A stretch of 64,000 nucleotides of DNA from an uncultured Anaeroplasma sp. (GTDB taxonomy: Bacteria; Bacillota_I; Bacilli_A; Acholeplasmatales; Anaeroplasmataceae). Positions 34,523 through 44,730 of this stretch are shown here, in pieces (within the stretch, counting starts at the first letter, position 1; each line of letters starts with the position of its first letter). The position numbers and the translations under genes were made by a program. Below the pieces are notes generated by a model. It worked only from the letters and a program-made list of their open reading frames with translations. It was not told the origin of the DNA and searched no databases. The stretch lies in assembly GCA_945919465.1 (NCBI GenBank), contig CAMEJG010000001.1, positions 1-64,000 on the forward strand, written 5' to 3'.

Positions 34523-34843
34523 TTAATCTATTATCTCTGCATCATCACGCTTACGCTTTGGAAATAAAATGTAGTAAACAGGTATTGTTAAAAATACTAG
34601 CCATGCTGGATGCCACCATCCATATAAAACTCCTAAGGTTACAAATACCGCAATACATAAAACTGGATAAGTAATTAGTTTTAAAATATTTTTCTTTCCT
34701 AATAGAAATGGCATAGCAGGAACTAGGAAAAATATTGCCCAGGTTGGATGCCATATATTCCATACAAATCCAACTAACAAATATGCTATTAAGCACATAA
34801 GTGGTGTAGCAGCTATGATTCTTTCTCTAACATCAAATTTCAT
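34523..34843 (-). CDS. Small membrane protein with duplicated WHPxW motif
   Basis: A 106-residue protein with four membrane helices. Its two halves repeat the same motif: WNIWHPTWAIFFLVPAMPFL (about 29-48) and GWWHPAWLVFLTIPVYYILF (about 74-93). The internal duplication of a W-H-P-x-W hairpin suggests a fusion of two identical hairpins; this motif is familiar from small membrane segments of Firmicutes regulators. The function is unknown. The start is preceded by TGAGGTGAAATA. The stop of the giant repeat gene lies 15 bases upstream, so it is the last gene of that operon. Confidence 0.75.
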   Translation of the reverse strand: MKFDVRERIIAATPLMCLIAYLLVGFVWNIWHPTWAIFFLVPAMPFLLGKKNILKLITYPVLCIAVFVTLGVLYGWWHPAWLVFLTIPVYYILFPKRKRDDAEIID

Positions 34844-34858
34844 TATTTCACCTCATTT

Positions 34859-37800
34859 TTATATTGCTAGTGCTGATTTAATTGCAGTTTTATCAGCAAT
34901 TTCAACTTTTACAGTTTCATCTAAAGTAGAACCTAATTCATAAGCATATACATCTGTAGTTTCTAATGTAATACCTGATTTCTTTAGAATTGTTGTTACA
35001 TAAATTCTAATTATATTAGATTCTAATAATGTATTTAATGATGCTTCATCTAAGCCTGATAATGTTGAAATAGATAAATTAATTTCATAAGCATCAGAAG
35101 TGTTAAGAACCTTAATAGCATTAATTAATGCCTTAACTTCAGCTTTAGATAATACTAATATATTAGTTTCATCAACAGCATAAGTTTTCTCACAATATCC
35201 TGTACTATTTTCTACAAATAATGGTAATGGATCATCGCCTATAGCCTTAACATTCTTTGTTACTGTTGCACGCATAATATCAGATTCAACAAATTCATCA
35301 AGATCACCAGAAGGCAACTTAACATCACTAGAATTAATACTATTAATTGGTCCCTTTATTCCTAAACCACTAGTTACAGAAGTTAAGAATGCTTTTACTT
35401 CATTATTTGTTATTTCATTAATAGTAGTAGCTTCTTTTAATACTCTAGAAGGAATAACTATTTCCGCATTAGATGCTAATTGCTTAGATATTGTAGCATT
35501 TAATATATTTGAATTATAAATTGCATTTATCTTTGAAGAATCTAATGAAATATCCAAATCAATACCATCAATAGTACCTGTTCCAAATAATGTAATTAAT
35601 CCATCAATTAAATTATCCATTTCATTTTGAATAATATAATCTCCTTCATTATATTCTCCATCTAAAATAGTATAGCTTGGAACTTCAATAGAAGGATTAT
35701 CAATTATTTGTTTTGTCATTGTAGCAGCTAAGATTTTAGAATTAGCTGTATAATTCTTAAAGGCACCATCAATTGTGATAGAACTTGAATCAACATTACT
35801 AAATTCAGTGCCACCTAATTTTTCATTAATAAAATCGATTAAAGTTTTTACTTCTAATTGCTTATAGAATGATAATGTTAATGTATTATTATAATATTTA
35901 GCTTCTGAGTTGTAAATCAAAAAATTATTAGTATCTACAATATTATCTAACTTGCTAGTTAATATATCAACTAATATATATGATTGATAGAATGTTGTTA
36001 ATTTAACATTATCATTCAAATTAGTTAATACATTTGAACCAGAATTAAAACCAATTCCACTAACTTCATCTATTGTTGAAATACCAATTGCATTAATACC
36101 ATCTATTAGCTTTTTAATTTCAATTTTCTTATAATAATATTCTGTTTTTACTTCTTCCTTTGAATAATTAATAACATTTTCATGCACATTATTACTATTT
36201 AATGATGGAGTAATTTGATTAGCAATAACAAAGCTTACAATCATTGAACCATATAATACATCAAGTTTAGTTATTTCATTATTTGTATCAGCGTTCTCGT
36301 TAAGAATAGTAATTTTATTCTTTACATAATTCTTATCAATTGAAGTCACATCAGAAATACCAAGTTCATTAAGCGAATCTATTAATGCAGCAACCTCTGG
36401 TTCAATATAATAATCAAAGCTATGGCATTCTTTTACTGTTTCTCTTTCATTAGGTTTTAATAACTCTTCATCAAAATTAGTATCAATTTGTTTTGTGATT
36501 GCATATCGAGATAACATAGATTCATATATTAGCTCTAGTTTAGTCTTTGATGGATCTATTGTTGAAGTTTTATTTAAATCAACAATACTAGTTTCAATAG
36601 AAGATTTATCAAAATTATTTAAATCAGTTATTTCTAGTTCATTAAGTGATGAAACTAATGCAGCCATTTCTTCTTTTGTATATTTTTCATCAACCTTTAC
36701 TGAATCTCTCTTTGAAGTTTCAATTAAATTAGAATCTAAGCTGTCATCCATTTGTTTAACAACTATATAAACAAATAGTTCTGATTCATAGCATACATCA
36801 AGCTTTGTAATTTTTGAATTTTTAATAGAAGGGTTATTAAGCTTTGGAACTTTATTTGTAATTGTATTTTTTTCAACACTAGTAATATTAGTAATTTCAA
36901 ATTCCTTTAGTGCATATAGCATTGCTGATACTTCTTCTTCAGTATATTGCTCATTAACCTTTACTGAGTTTCTCTTATCAGTATCAATAATATCAGCACC
37001 TAAATTATCATCTAATTGTTTTGTTACTATAATATCAATAAGCTTTGATTCATAACATACATTTAGTTTTGTTAAACTTTCAGGACTCTTTATAGATGGT
37101 TTGTTTAAATTTAATACTTCATTTTGTATTGTTGTGATATCTATAGCTGTAATATCTGAAATGCCTAATTCCTTTAATGCATATAGTATTGCTGATACTT
37201 CAGTTTCAGTATATTGTTCATTAACCTTTACTGAATTTCTCTTATCAGTATCAATAATATCAGCACCTAAATTATCATCTAATTGTTTTGTTACTATAAT
37301 ATCAATAAGCTTTGATTCATAACATACATTTAGTTTTGTTAAGCTTTCAGGACTCTTTATAGATGGTTTGTTTAAATTCAATACTTCATTTTGTATTGCT
37401 GTGATATCTATAGCTGTAATATCTGAAATACCTAATTCCTTTAATGCATATAGTATTGCTGATACTTCTTCTTCAGTATATTGTTCATTAACCTTTACTG
37501 AATTTCTCTTATCAGTATCAATAATATCAGCACCTAAATTATCATCTAATTGTTTTGTTACTATAATATCAATAAGCTTTGATTCATAACATACATTTAG
37601 TTTTGTTAAACTTTCAGGGCTCTTTATAGATGGATCGTTTAGATTTAATACTTCATTTTGTATTGTTGTGATATCTATAGCTGTAATATCTGAAATACCT
37701 AATTCCTTTAATGCATATAGCATACTAGATATCTCAGATTTTGGATATTTATTAATAACCTTTACTGAGTCTCTCTTATCAGTATCAATAATATCAGTAC

Positions 37801-40800
37801 CTAAATTATCATCTAATTGTTTATTTATTATAGATTCAATAATAATAGAACTATAACATACATCAAGCTTTGATACTTTTGGATCTGTAATAGCTGTATC
37901 ATTTAAATTTAATACTTTATTTGTAATTTCATTGATATCAATATTTTCTAATGATGAAATTTCAAATTCATTTAATGAATCTAATAATAATGATACTTCT
38001 TCTTTATTATAATATCCATTAGAATCCTTTACGCTTAATTTAGTAGAATCATCTACTAAATCCTCTGTTAAATTCTTATCTAATTGTTTTGCTATAACTG
38101 ATTTAATTATAATAGATTCATAACATACATCAAGCTTTGATACTTTTGGATCTGTAATAGCTGTATCATTTAAATTTAATACTTTATTAACAATATCATC
38201 AACATTAATATTTGAAAAATCAGTTATTTCTAATTCATTAAGTGAATCTATAAGTGTTCTTAATTCTATTTTTTTATAATTTCCATTATCTTTAGCTTTC
38301 TCTTTAGATAAATCATCTATAAACTCTTCATTAATATTATTATCTATTTGCTTTGTTAATGTAGCTAAAATAATAGGACTACCATAACATAAATCTAATT
38401 TAGTTTGATAATTCTCGTTTTGATATTTATTTAATAAATCTTGTGTTAAAGGATCATTTAATTCTAAAATATTACCAATAATTTGATTTGTTAAATTCTC
38501 TGAATTAGAAAAATCTAAATTAGGATCATTAAGCTCTAAAACCTCAAACACATCTAATAATCTCTTAATTTCGCTACGCCATGGATTAGTAGCCTCAAAT
38601 TTAGTTAATTCTTCCTTTGTAGCAGCTTCCTTCAATTCATTAGGCACTACAATAATACTTGAAAGTTCACTAGGAAGACTATTTGATAAATAGTTTGCAA
38701 CAGTAGCACATAAAATATCACTCTGACTAACATTATCTTTATTATCTACAACAAAATTAATAATGCCCTTAGTTTGATCACTACTTTCTAAACTTGTTAA
38801 TAAATCCGGAACCATTCTAATTAATTCTTTGATTTCTTCTTTTAGAATTAAATTAACATATTTACTGTCAACCATTTCCTTACATGTATTTGGATAAATA
38901 ATTTGAATATCTTCAATATTAATTGATAATAATAATCCTGATACTGTAGAGGATACAAGTTTAGAAGATAATAAATAATTTAAAACTTTTTCATCATCAT
39001 CAAGGAAGCTATTGCATAATTTAGAAAAATCATCATTAGTTAATGAATTGCCATTTACTAAATCAGTAATTACAGTTTTAGTATCTGTATTACTAAATAA
39101 TGCTTCTATTCCCTTAAATAGATTATAGATTTCTCCTTTTTCAGTAGAAGTATTTGCATATTTAATATTATCAGGAATATATAAATCTGTACCTTGAGTC
39201 ATTTGTTCTAAGAAGCCAACCATACTTTTAGTAATAAAATTAGTTTCTAACACTTTACCCAATAACATAGAGGTAGATAATCCATCAACTACATCATTAA
39301 ATAATCCATGATTATATTCATATTTTTCATTATTCACATCAAAAATATTATATATAGAATTTACTATTTGTATTGTTACATCTTCAGTTGAATTTAATTC
39401 ATATACAGAAGAGAAAAGCTTCAAGCCTGAGTTAACGCTCTTTAAAAGACTATTAATTTCATTAACCCAATCTAAGGATTCACTATTTGTATCTTCTAAT
39501 AAATATGAAGTTGATAATAACTCTTGCTTATTATCTTCTTCTTTAGGATCTTCTGATAAATAATAGTTAGATAAATAAATATATAATCTCTCAAATACTG
39601 GATTAAAATTATCTTTATTTTTACTATTTAATAGCGATAATTCATCAATATCATCCATAACAGTAGTAGCTAAATTAACAGTATCTAAAACTTGATCGTT
39701 TGTTGATTCATTACTTAAAACATTAAATGTTATTTTGAATGCTACTTTAACATCTTCTTTTTGTAATAACATATTAGGTTTTATTGTAGCAACCTCACCA
39801 TTAGCTTCAAAATTAGCTTGATCATCAGGTATATATGGTGAAATATAATTCTTATTAAATAACACATTTAATAATTCAACTGTATCTTTAGGTAGTGATT
39901 CAGTTAAAGTCATTTCATTCATATGATTAACAAATGAATCTAATACAGAAAATGTCATATCAATAAAAAATGTATTAGTATTAAAATCATCAATTAATTT
40001 ATTAAATTCATTTTGAAATTCAATATTAGAATAGACATTACCAATAACTTGTAAAAGCTTATTACTTCCCTCTTCTGAATTTCCAGATTCTTTTATAGCT
40101 GAAATAATATCTTCTTTACCATATTTTAAAATCAAATCAAAAGATGATCTTGCGAATACTGTAACTGCACCTAAATCCTTTGATAATACTAGGTTTGATT
40201 TTAATTCACCTTCATATGAATTTCCTGACAATAAATTATTAGCCATAAATAAATAGAATGGTACATTATCTTGATCTTTAATAGTATTTAATACCTTAAA
40301 TATACCTGAATTACCATAAGATCCAGTTTGAGAATAAATAGAATAAGTTGTATTATAGGTATCATCACCCCAATCATATTCTTTATATTCTCCTTCTCCT
40401 GTACCTCCAACTACATAAAAAATTGCACCAATTACAGACATAACCATAAATCCTGCAACAATACCACGTAAAGCACCAATAGCGCCACCAAAAATACGAT
40501 GCTTCTTATATTTTTTATCTGGATCAGTTTCTTGATATTTTTTATTGACCTTTCTTGAATGTCTTCTTTCTGGATAAAAAATTAGATAAATAATATAGAA
40601 TATAAATACTAACAATAAATATACAATCCATAATAAAACAAAGAATACTATATGATAAACTAGATTTGTAATTGCCATTAAATAGGCACCATTTTCTTCT
40701 AATACTAATGCCATTCCATTTCCCATATTAGTATTATTTAAAATCAGTTCCATAATAATATCTGTCAAAGAACTATTATTAGTACTAACTCCTAAAGTAT

Positions 40801-41044
40801 TTTGTAAGCCACCATCACCTAAAAATGCATTAGCAATATTAACAATATTTGTATCAGTTTGAGCATTATTGACAATAACAAAATAAGCAATTAAACAAGC
40901 AACAAACGCAACTAATGCTTGTATTCCTAATATTACACTCTTTCTAAAACCCCTTAATATACCAAATATTATGGACAATAATATAATTAATATGAATAAA
41001 AGCGTTGGTATTAAACTAAATAAACCACCGTCTGATAAAAACAT
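34859..41044 (-). CDS. Giant membrane-anchored repeat protein (CvpA-like N-terminus)
   Basis: 2061 residues. Residues about 1-215 hold roughly five membrane helices with the CvpA-like pattern FGILRGFRKSVILGIQALVA and, later, GGAIGALRGIVAGFMVM. The rest is one long, presumably extracellular region. It is built from at least ten units of about 89 residues with the pattern KL(D/N)xCY(E)Sxxx...xKQ(L/I/M)Dxx(L/F)...EExxxLxxxLxELxI(S/T)D...NxVLxLNxxxI. Three central units are nearly identical at the DNA level (see 36940-37740). It lies upstream of the WHPxW gene. ATG 41044 is chosen because GGGAGTCG lies upstream. Function unknown; size and repeats suggest a surface or cell-wall-spanning scaffold. 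Confidence 0.85.
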   Translation of the reverse strand: MFLSDGGLFSLIPTLLFILIILLSIIFGILRGFRKSVILGIQALVAFVACLIAYFVIVNNAQTDTNIVNIANAFLGDGGLQNTLGVSTNNSSLTDIIMELILNNTNMGNGMALVLEENGAYLMAITNLVYHIVFFVLLWIVYLLLVFIFYIIYLIFYPERRHSRKVNKKYQETDPDKKYKKHRIFGGAIGALRGIVAGFMVMSVIGAIFYVVGGTGEGEYKEYDWGDDTYNTTYSIYSQTGSYGNSGIFKVLNTIKDQDNVPFYLFMANNLLSGNSYEGELKSNLVLSKDLGAVTVFARSSFDLILKYGKEDIISAIKESGNSEEGSNKLLQVIGNVYSNIEFQNEFNKLIDDFNTNTFFIDMTFSVLDSFVNHMNEMTLTESLPKDTVELLNVLFNKNYISPYIPDDQANFEANGEVATIKPNMLLQKEDVKVAFKITFNVLSNESTNDQVLDTVNLATTVMDDIDELSLLNSKNKDNFNPVFERLYIYLSNYYLSEDPKEEDNKQELLSTSYLLEDTNSESLDWVNEINSLLKSVNSGLKLFSSVYELNSTEDVTIQIVNSIYNIFDVNNEKYEYNHGLFNDVVDGLSTSMLLGKVLETNFITKSMVGFLEQMTQGTDLYIPDNIKYANTSTEKGEIYNLFKGIEALFSNTDTKTVITDLVNGNSLTNDDFSKLCNSFLDDDEKVLNYLLSSKLVSSTVSGLLLSINIEDIQIIYPNTCKEMVDSKYVNLILKEEIKELIRMVPDLLTSLESSDQTKGIINFVVDNKDNVSQSDILCATVANYLSNSLPSELSSIIVVPNELKEAATKEELTKFEATNPWRSEIKRLLDVFEVLELNDPNLDFSNSENLTNQIIGNILELNDPLTQDLLNKYQNENYQTKLDLCYGSPIILATLTKQIDNNINEEFIDDLSKEKAKDNGNYKKIELRTLIDSLNELEITDFSNINVDDIVNKVLNLNDTAITDPKVSKLDVCYESIIIKSVIAKQLDKNLTEDLVDDSTKLSVKDSNGYYNKEEVSLLLDSLNEFEISSLENIDINEITNKVLNLNDTAITDPKVSKLDVCYSSIIIESIINKQLDDNLGTDIIDTDKRDSVKVINKYPKSEISSMLYALKELGISDITAIDITTIQNEVLNLNDPSIKSPESLTKLNVCYESKLIDIIVTKQLDDNLGADIIDTDKRNSVKVNEQYTEEEVSAILYALKELGISDITAIDITAIQNEVLNLNKPSIKSPESLTKLNVCYESKLIDIIVTKQLDDNLGADIIDTDKRNSVKVNEQYTETEVSAILYALKELGISDITAIDITTIQNEVLNLNKPSIKSPESLTKLNVCYESKLIDIIVTKQLDDNLGADIIDTDKRNSVKVNEQYTEEEVSAMLYALKEFEITNITSVEKNTITNKVPKLNNPSIKNSKITKLDVCYESELFVYIVVKQMDDSLDSNLIETSKRDSVKVDEKYTKEEMAALVSSLNELEITDLNNFDKSSIETSIVDLNKTSTIDPSKTKLELIYESMLSRYAITKQIDTNFDEELLKPNERETVKECHSFDYYIEPEVAALIDSLNELGISDVTSIDKNYVKNKITILNENADTNNEITKLDVLYGSMIVSFVIANQITPSLNSNNVHENVINYSKEEVKTEYYYKKIEIKKLIDGINAIGISTIDEVSGIGFNSGSNVLTNLNDNVKLTTFYQSYILVDILTSKLDNIVDTNNFLIYNSEAKYYNNTLTLSFYKQLEVKTLIDFINEKLGGTEFSNVDSSSITIDGAFKNYTANSKILAATMTKQIIDNPSIEVPSYTILDGEYNEGDYIIQNEMDNLIDGLITLFGTGTIDGIDLDISLDSSKINAIYNSNILNATISKQLASNAEIVIPSRVLKEATTINEITNNEVKAFLTSVTSGLGIKGPINSINSSDVKLPSGDLDEFVESDIMRATVTKNVKAIGDDPLPLFVENSTGYCEKTYAVDETNILVLSKAEVKALINAIKVLNTSDAYEINLSISTLSGLDEASLNTLLESNIIRIYVTTILKKSGITLETTDVYAYELGSTLDETVKVEIADKTAIKSALAI
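36940..37740. repeat. Tandem 267-bp repeats inside the giant gene
   Basis: The landmark gttaa(a/g)ctttcag occurs at 37071, 37338 and 37605, so the period is exactly 267 bases (89 codons) and the frame is kept. Units 37071-37337 and 37338-37604 differ at only about seven positions by my reading; outer units are more diverged. This points to recent amplification or gene conversion in the middle of the array. Confidence 0.9.
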
Positions 41045-41185
41045 AGTATCGACTCCCTTCTTTATATGACTATTATACAATTAATAATAATCATTTACAA
41101 TAAAAAAAGACTATTTAGGAGAATGAAAGAATATGAAAAAAGGCAAGTAAAATACTATAAATAAATAACAAATATAAAATTTTTC

Positions 41186-41214
41186 TTGAAAATCATAAAT
41201 AGCTATGCTATACT
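41186..41214 (+). promoter_or_regulatory. Promoter of tRNA-Trp
   Basis: TTGAAA (41186-41191) and TATACT (41209-41214) with a 17-base spacer, 16 bases before the tRNA. Confidence 0.75.
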
Positions 41215-41230
41215 TTTAAAGGAAATCAAT

Positions 41231-41304
41231 AGGGGCGTAGCATAATGGTATTGTAGTGGTCTCCAAAACCATCCGTGGGAGTTCGATTCTCTCCGCCCCT
41301 GCCA
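41231..41304 (+). tRNA. tRNA-Trp (anticodon CCA)
   Basis: A 74-nt cloverleaf with CCA encoded. Acceptor AGGGGCG/CGCCCCT, discriminator G. The anticodon loop CTCCAAA gives CCA. The T-loop GTTCGATTC is normal. With CCA as the only Trp anticodon seen and TGA read as stop, the standard code is supported. Confidence 0.95.
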
Positions 41305-41318
41305 TTTTTATGTCTACT

Positions 41319-41348
41319 AAGTCCAGATTAATTCTGGGCTTTTTTCTT
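41319..41348 (+). terminator. Terminator of tRNA-Trp
   Basis: A 9-bp stem (aagtccaga / tctgggctt, one G-U) with a TTAA-type loop and a T6 run. Confidence 0.85.
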
Positions 41349-41542
41349 GTCTAAAAAATTCAAACTCTAAATTTTACTAAACTTAATATTGTTTGGAGTT
41401 TATTATTCTTTTATATTAAAACTTATTCAAATTATTTTAGGCTGCTCCCCTATTTTATTTTGATTTTATATTAATATAATTAATAAATAAAATGCTGATT
41501 AATATAAAATCTCTTATTTATGCTTGAGTTATTATCCACTTT

Positions 41543-41571
41543 TTGCATATTTTTTTATATTGTAGTATAAT
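41543..41571 (+). promoter_or_regulatory. Promoter of the glycosyltransferase gene
   Basis: TTGCAT (41543-41548), 17 bases, TATAAT (41566-41571); the start codon follows after about 36 bases with a GGAG site. Confidence 0.75.
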
Positions 41572-41607
41572 ATAAATACAAAACTATCTAATCAAGGAGA
41601 TAGCAAT

Positions 41608-42780
41608 ATGGAAGAAAGAAAATTAAGAGTAGTATTTCCATTTATTGAAGCTGGAATGGGTCATATTATGCCTATGAAAAGTGTATTAGAGGTATTCAAA
41701 AGAAAATATGGAGATAGAGTTAATGTAATTGAATCAAAATTTTATACAGAATCAAATGATCCTGATTTAATAGCCTTTGAAGAATTTCTTACAAGAGAAG
41801 TAAGACGATACGGAAAAAGTAGAATCTATGGATATTGGGCAACACTAAATTGTCAATTTTGGGGAAAAAATTTATCTGGATATTTTACTAATAATTTCTG
41901 GCGTCATAAAGCTTATCTTAAAGGACTTAAGCATATGACAGAATTAGAACCAGACATCGTATTTTCTACTCATTGGGCTAGTAATTATTTAGCCTGGAGA
42001 ATAGAAAAAAGACCAATATGTATAAATTATTGTCCTGATACTTTTTTAAATAAGCTTTTTGAATGTGATTCAGATATCACATTAATCAGTATGCCTTATG
42101 GCTATAGAAGAGCTATGAAAAAGAAAATGTATAATGAAAATAATCTTAAATTAGTTCCTTTCTTAATAAGAAATGAAGTATATAATATTCCATTAGATAA
42201 AAAAACAAATAGAATAAATATGGGATTACCTTTAGATAAATTCACTGTAGTTTTAGCTGAAGGAGGCTATGGAATAGGTAGAATGAAAGCAATTTGTGAG
42301 GAATTAATCACTCTTCACATTCCAATGACTGTAGTACCTGTATGTGGAAAAAATCAAGAGCTATTCAATTATTTCAAATCACTAGAAACTACGAGTGAGG
42401 TTACATTCATGCCTTTTAGCTTCACAACAAGAATATTAGAACTTGAAGCTGCAGCTGATTTATTTTGTGGCAAATCTGGAAATATTATTGCAGAGCCTAC
42501 CTTCTTTGGAGTACCTTCTATTATTACTAACTATGCTACTTTAATAGAAAAATATATAGGAGAGCATTACATAAAAGAGGTTAAATGTGCAATAAAAGAA
42601 TTTAATGCTCACAAGGTAGTGAAAAAAATAATTTCATTTATAAATAATCCTGAATTACTAGAGCCATTAAGACAAAACGCTGTTAATTATCATTGTCATT
42701 TTGGAGCTGAAGCTACAGCTGATATAATTTGGCAACAAATAATAAAAAAATATCCCCATTTAGCTAGAAAGGATATTTAA
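41608..42780 (+). CDS. Glycolipid glycosyltransferase (MGDG-synthase/MurG-like GT-B)
   Basis: A 390-residue GT-B enzyme. The N-terminal domain starts with FPFIEAGMGHIMPMKSVLEV (acceptor-side glycine-rich loop), then PDIVFSTHWASNYLA. The C-terminal donor domain holds LAEGGYGIGRMKAICEEL and CGKSGNIIAEPTFFGVPSII, the usual GT28/MGDG-synthase signature. Enzymes of this kind transfer a sugar to diacylglycerol to give glycolipids that anchor lipoteichoic acid, so it may work with PgsA and the LTA-synthase-like protein here. AAGGAGAT precedes the ATG. Convergent with gerC, overlapping by 17 bases. Confidence 0.82.
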   Translation: MEERKLRVVFPFIEAGMGHIMPMKSVLEVFKRKYGDRVNVIESKFYTESNDPDLIAFEEFLTREVRRYGKSRIYGYWATLNCQFWGKNLSGYFTNNFWRHKAYLKGLKHMTELEPDIVFSTHWASNYLAWRIEKRPICINYCPDTFLNKLFECDSDITLISMPYGYRRAMKKKMYNENNLKLVPFLIRNEVYNIPLDKKTNRINMGLPLDKFTVVLAEGGYGIGRMKAICEELITLHIPMTVVPVCGKNQELFNYFKSLETTSEVTFMPFSFTTRILELEAAADLFCGKSGNIIAEPTFFGVPSIITNYATLIEKYIGEHYIKEVKCAIKEFNAHKVVKKIISFINNPELLEPLRQNAVNYHCHFGAEATADIIWQQIIKKYPHLARKDI

Positions 42781-43372
42781 TATTGATTCCTTCATTAATA
42801 ATAATGGAGGAATCTTTTATTTTTATTAATGGCACAATTAATTCATTATCATTTAAATATTGTTTAAAAAATGTAATTAAATGAATAGGCTTTACATTCT
42901 CATAAATATCATAAGAATATACCGGCTCCATTAAAGGATTTAATAATGTATCAGATTCTTTATTTATTAATTTATAAACATCTTCAATTTTTTCTTTGGT
43001 AAAAAATACATAGCTATTAAAACTAATTCTTAGCTTATTAATGCTAAGTTCTATTATTTCATTTATTAAATAATCATTAAAACTATTAATATTAATTAAT
43101 ATAGTAGAAATATGATTATAATTAATCTTGTGGCTTTCTCCTAATTCTAAATTATCTAAAGCCTCATTCAAATTATCTCCACTTGCTAATTTAATAATAA
43201 AAGATTCACTATTCTCATTTTTAGAAGAATTAGGTATTAAACAATTAATTTTTAATTTATCATCATTTTCTATTCCTATACAACCAATATAAATATCTTT
43301 TGAAGGATAATCAGTATTGCCACAAGAAACAAGAATAAGTAAAATAGTAATTACCAAAAAAATCTTTTTCAT
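42764..43372 (-). CDS. Short GerC-type germination lipoprotein
   Basis: A 202-residue protein with signal peptide and lipobox LVSC (MKKIFLVITILLILVSCGNT). Residues about 25-200 resemble the N-terminal domain of Ger(x)C proteins (DIYIGCIGIE, HISTILININSFNDY). Full GerC proteins have 350-400 residues; the C-terminal domain is absent. The start overlaps the gerA stop by 4 bases (ATGA), so this is the third gene of gerB-gerA-gerC. It may be a natural minimal form or a truncation; the frame ends cleanly next to a convergent gene. Confidence 0.8.
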   Translation of the reverse strand: MKKIFLVITILLILVSCGNTDYPSKDIYIGCIGIENDDKLKINCLIPNSSKNENSESFIIKLASGDNLNEALDNLELGESHKINYNHISTILININSFNDYLINEIIELSINKLRISFNSYVFFTKEKIEDVYKLINKESDTLLNPLMEPVYSYDIYENVKPIHLITFFKQYLNDNELIVPLIKIKDSSIIINEGINIKYPF

Positions 43373-44730
43373 CCTCTTCTTCTCCTATCATATACTTTTA
43401 AATTTATATCTCTTAAATAGCTTTTTAGGCTACTAGAGGATTTAAAAAATAAACCTAAATCCTTAATGTCTAATGGCATTATTGGATAAAAATAATGAAC
43501 TCCAAATAGCTTTTCATTATATAATAATGCCATCAATGCAATTGATGTTATTAAAACACCATAAAAGCCTAAAATAGTACCTAAAAATAAAGTTAATAAT
43601 CTGATAATAGAGATATTAATTAATACACTAATATTAGTAGATATCATAAATCCAGATAAAAATACAATTGCAGTAAATGTAATAATAATTACTCCAGCAA
43701 TACCACTAGTAGCTAAATTTTCTCCAATTATTAAACCTCCTACTAATACAATTGTTGAAGATAATGTTATTTTTGATTGTCTAAAAGTAATTACATATAA
43801 TAGTTCAAATATTGACAAAACGATCATTATTTGAAAATAACTTGGTAAAACAACTTCACCTTCAAGTTTTTTTAAAATTGATAACCATCTTAATGATAAA
43901 AAATCACTATCAATTGAAATACCTGCTGAAAATAACCCAAGCCCTACAGTTGCTAAAACAGAACAAAAGATCAACAATAATCTTTCAATAATTGTAAAAA
44001 AAGGAATAACTGTTTTATCTATTGGAAGTTTAGTTATACTAGTAATATTTATAGGTAAAACTAAAGCTAAAGCTAATCTATCAATTAATATTACAAATTC
44101 TCCATCATAGATTCTTTTTGCAGCCAAATCAGGAGAACCTACATATTGAGTGATAGGAAATAAATGCTTCTTTTGAAAATATGCAGTAATATCATCTATT
44201 GATAATACAGCATCTATATCAATAGAATTTAATACTTCTATAATCTTATTCTTAATTTCTTTATTACTTATATCATCAATAGAAAACAATGCTATTTTAG
44301 TTTTACTTCTTCTTCCAATCTCACTCATTTCAATATTAAGCTTATCTTCTTTAATTCTCGTTCTTAATAAAGAAATATTAGTTTTAATATAATCTGTAAA
44401 TCCATCCCTAGCTTGAAGTGCTCCCTCAGGTTCTATTATAGAATCAGTAATACTTCTACTTAAATTAGTAACTAAATCAATATGATAATAAATATTATTT
44501 CTTAATATGCCTATTTCTCCCTCATATAAGAAATTTAGAAGTTCACTATACTTAATTTCCTTACATATTCCAGGAAATAAATTATCTATTCTTTTATCTC
44601 TATTATTTTTAATTTCGTCATAAAAATGAGCATAAAAATACTTAATATCACATATTCCATCAATATAATAAATAATACAATTATCCTTAGTAGTAATTAT
44701 TTGTATATTCTTTATTCTTTTTAAATCCAT
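43369..44730 (-). CDS. GerA-family spore germination protein (A subunit)
   Basis: A 453-residue protein with a hydrophilic N-terminal half and about five membrane helices in the C-terminal half, the layout of GerAA/GerBA/GerKA. Family marks: ITDSIIEPEGALQARDGFTD, NISLLRTRIKEDKLNIE, the ALVLPINITSITKLPIDKTV stretch and TFRQSKITLSSTIVLVGGLI. It forms the nutrient receptor channel in the spore inner membrane with the B and C subunits. The start is supported by AGGAGTATATT and overlaps gerB by 44 bases. Confidence 0.93.
   Translation of the reverse strand: MDLKRIKNIQIITTKDNCIIYYIDGICDIKYFYAHFYDEIKNNRDKRIDNLFPGICKEIKYSELLNFLYEGEIGILRNNIYYHIDLVTNLSRSITDSIIEPEGALQARDGFTDYIKTNISLLRTRIKEDKLNIEMSEIGRRSKTKIALFSIDDISNKEIKNKIIEVLNSIDIDAVLSIDDITAYFQKKHLFPITQYVGSPDLAAKRIYDGEFVILIDRLALALVLPINITSITKLPIDKTVIPFFTIIERLLLIFCSVLATVGLGLFSAGISIDSDFLSLRWLSILKKLEGEVVLPSYFQIMIVLSIFELLYVITFRQSKITLSSTIVLVGGLIIGENLATSGIAGVIIITFTAIVFLSGFMISTNISVLINISIIRLLTLFLGTILGFYGVLITSIALMALLYNEKLFGVHYFYPIMPLDIKDLGLFFKSSSSLKSYLRDINLKVYDRRRRG

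Noticed and set aside
36495..37856. Plus-strand open frames inside the giant gene
   Set aside because: They recur with the 267-bp repeat period and are antisense shadows of the repeats, without ribosome binding sites.
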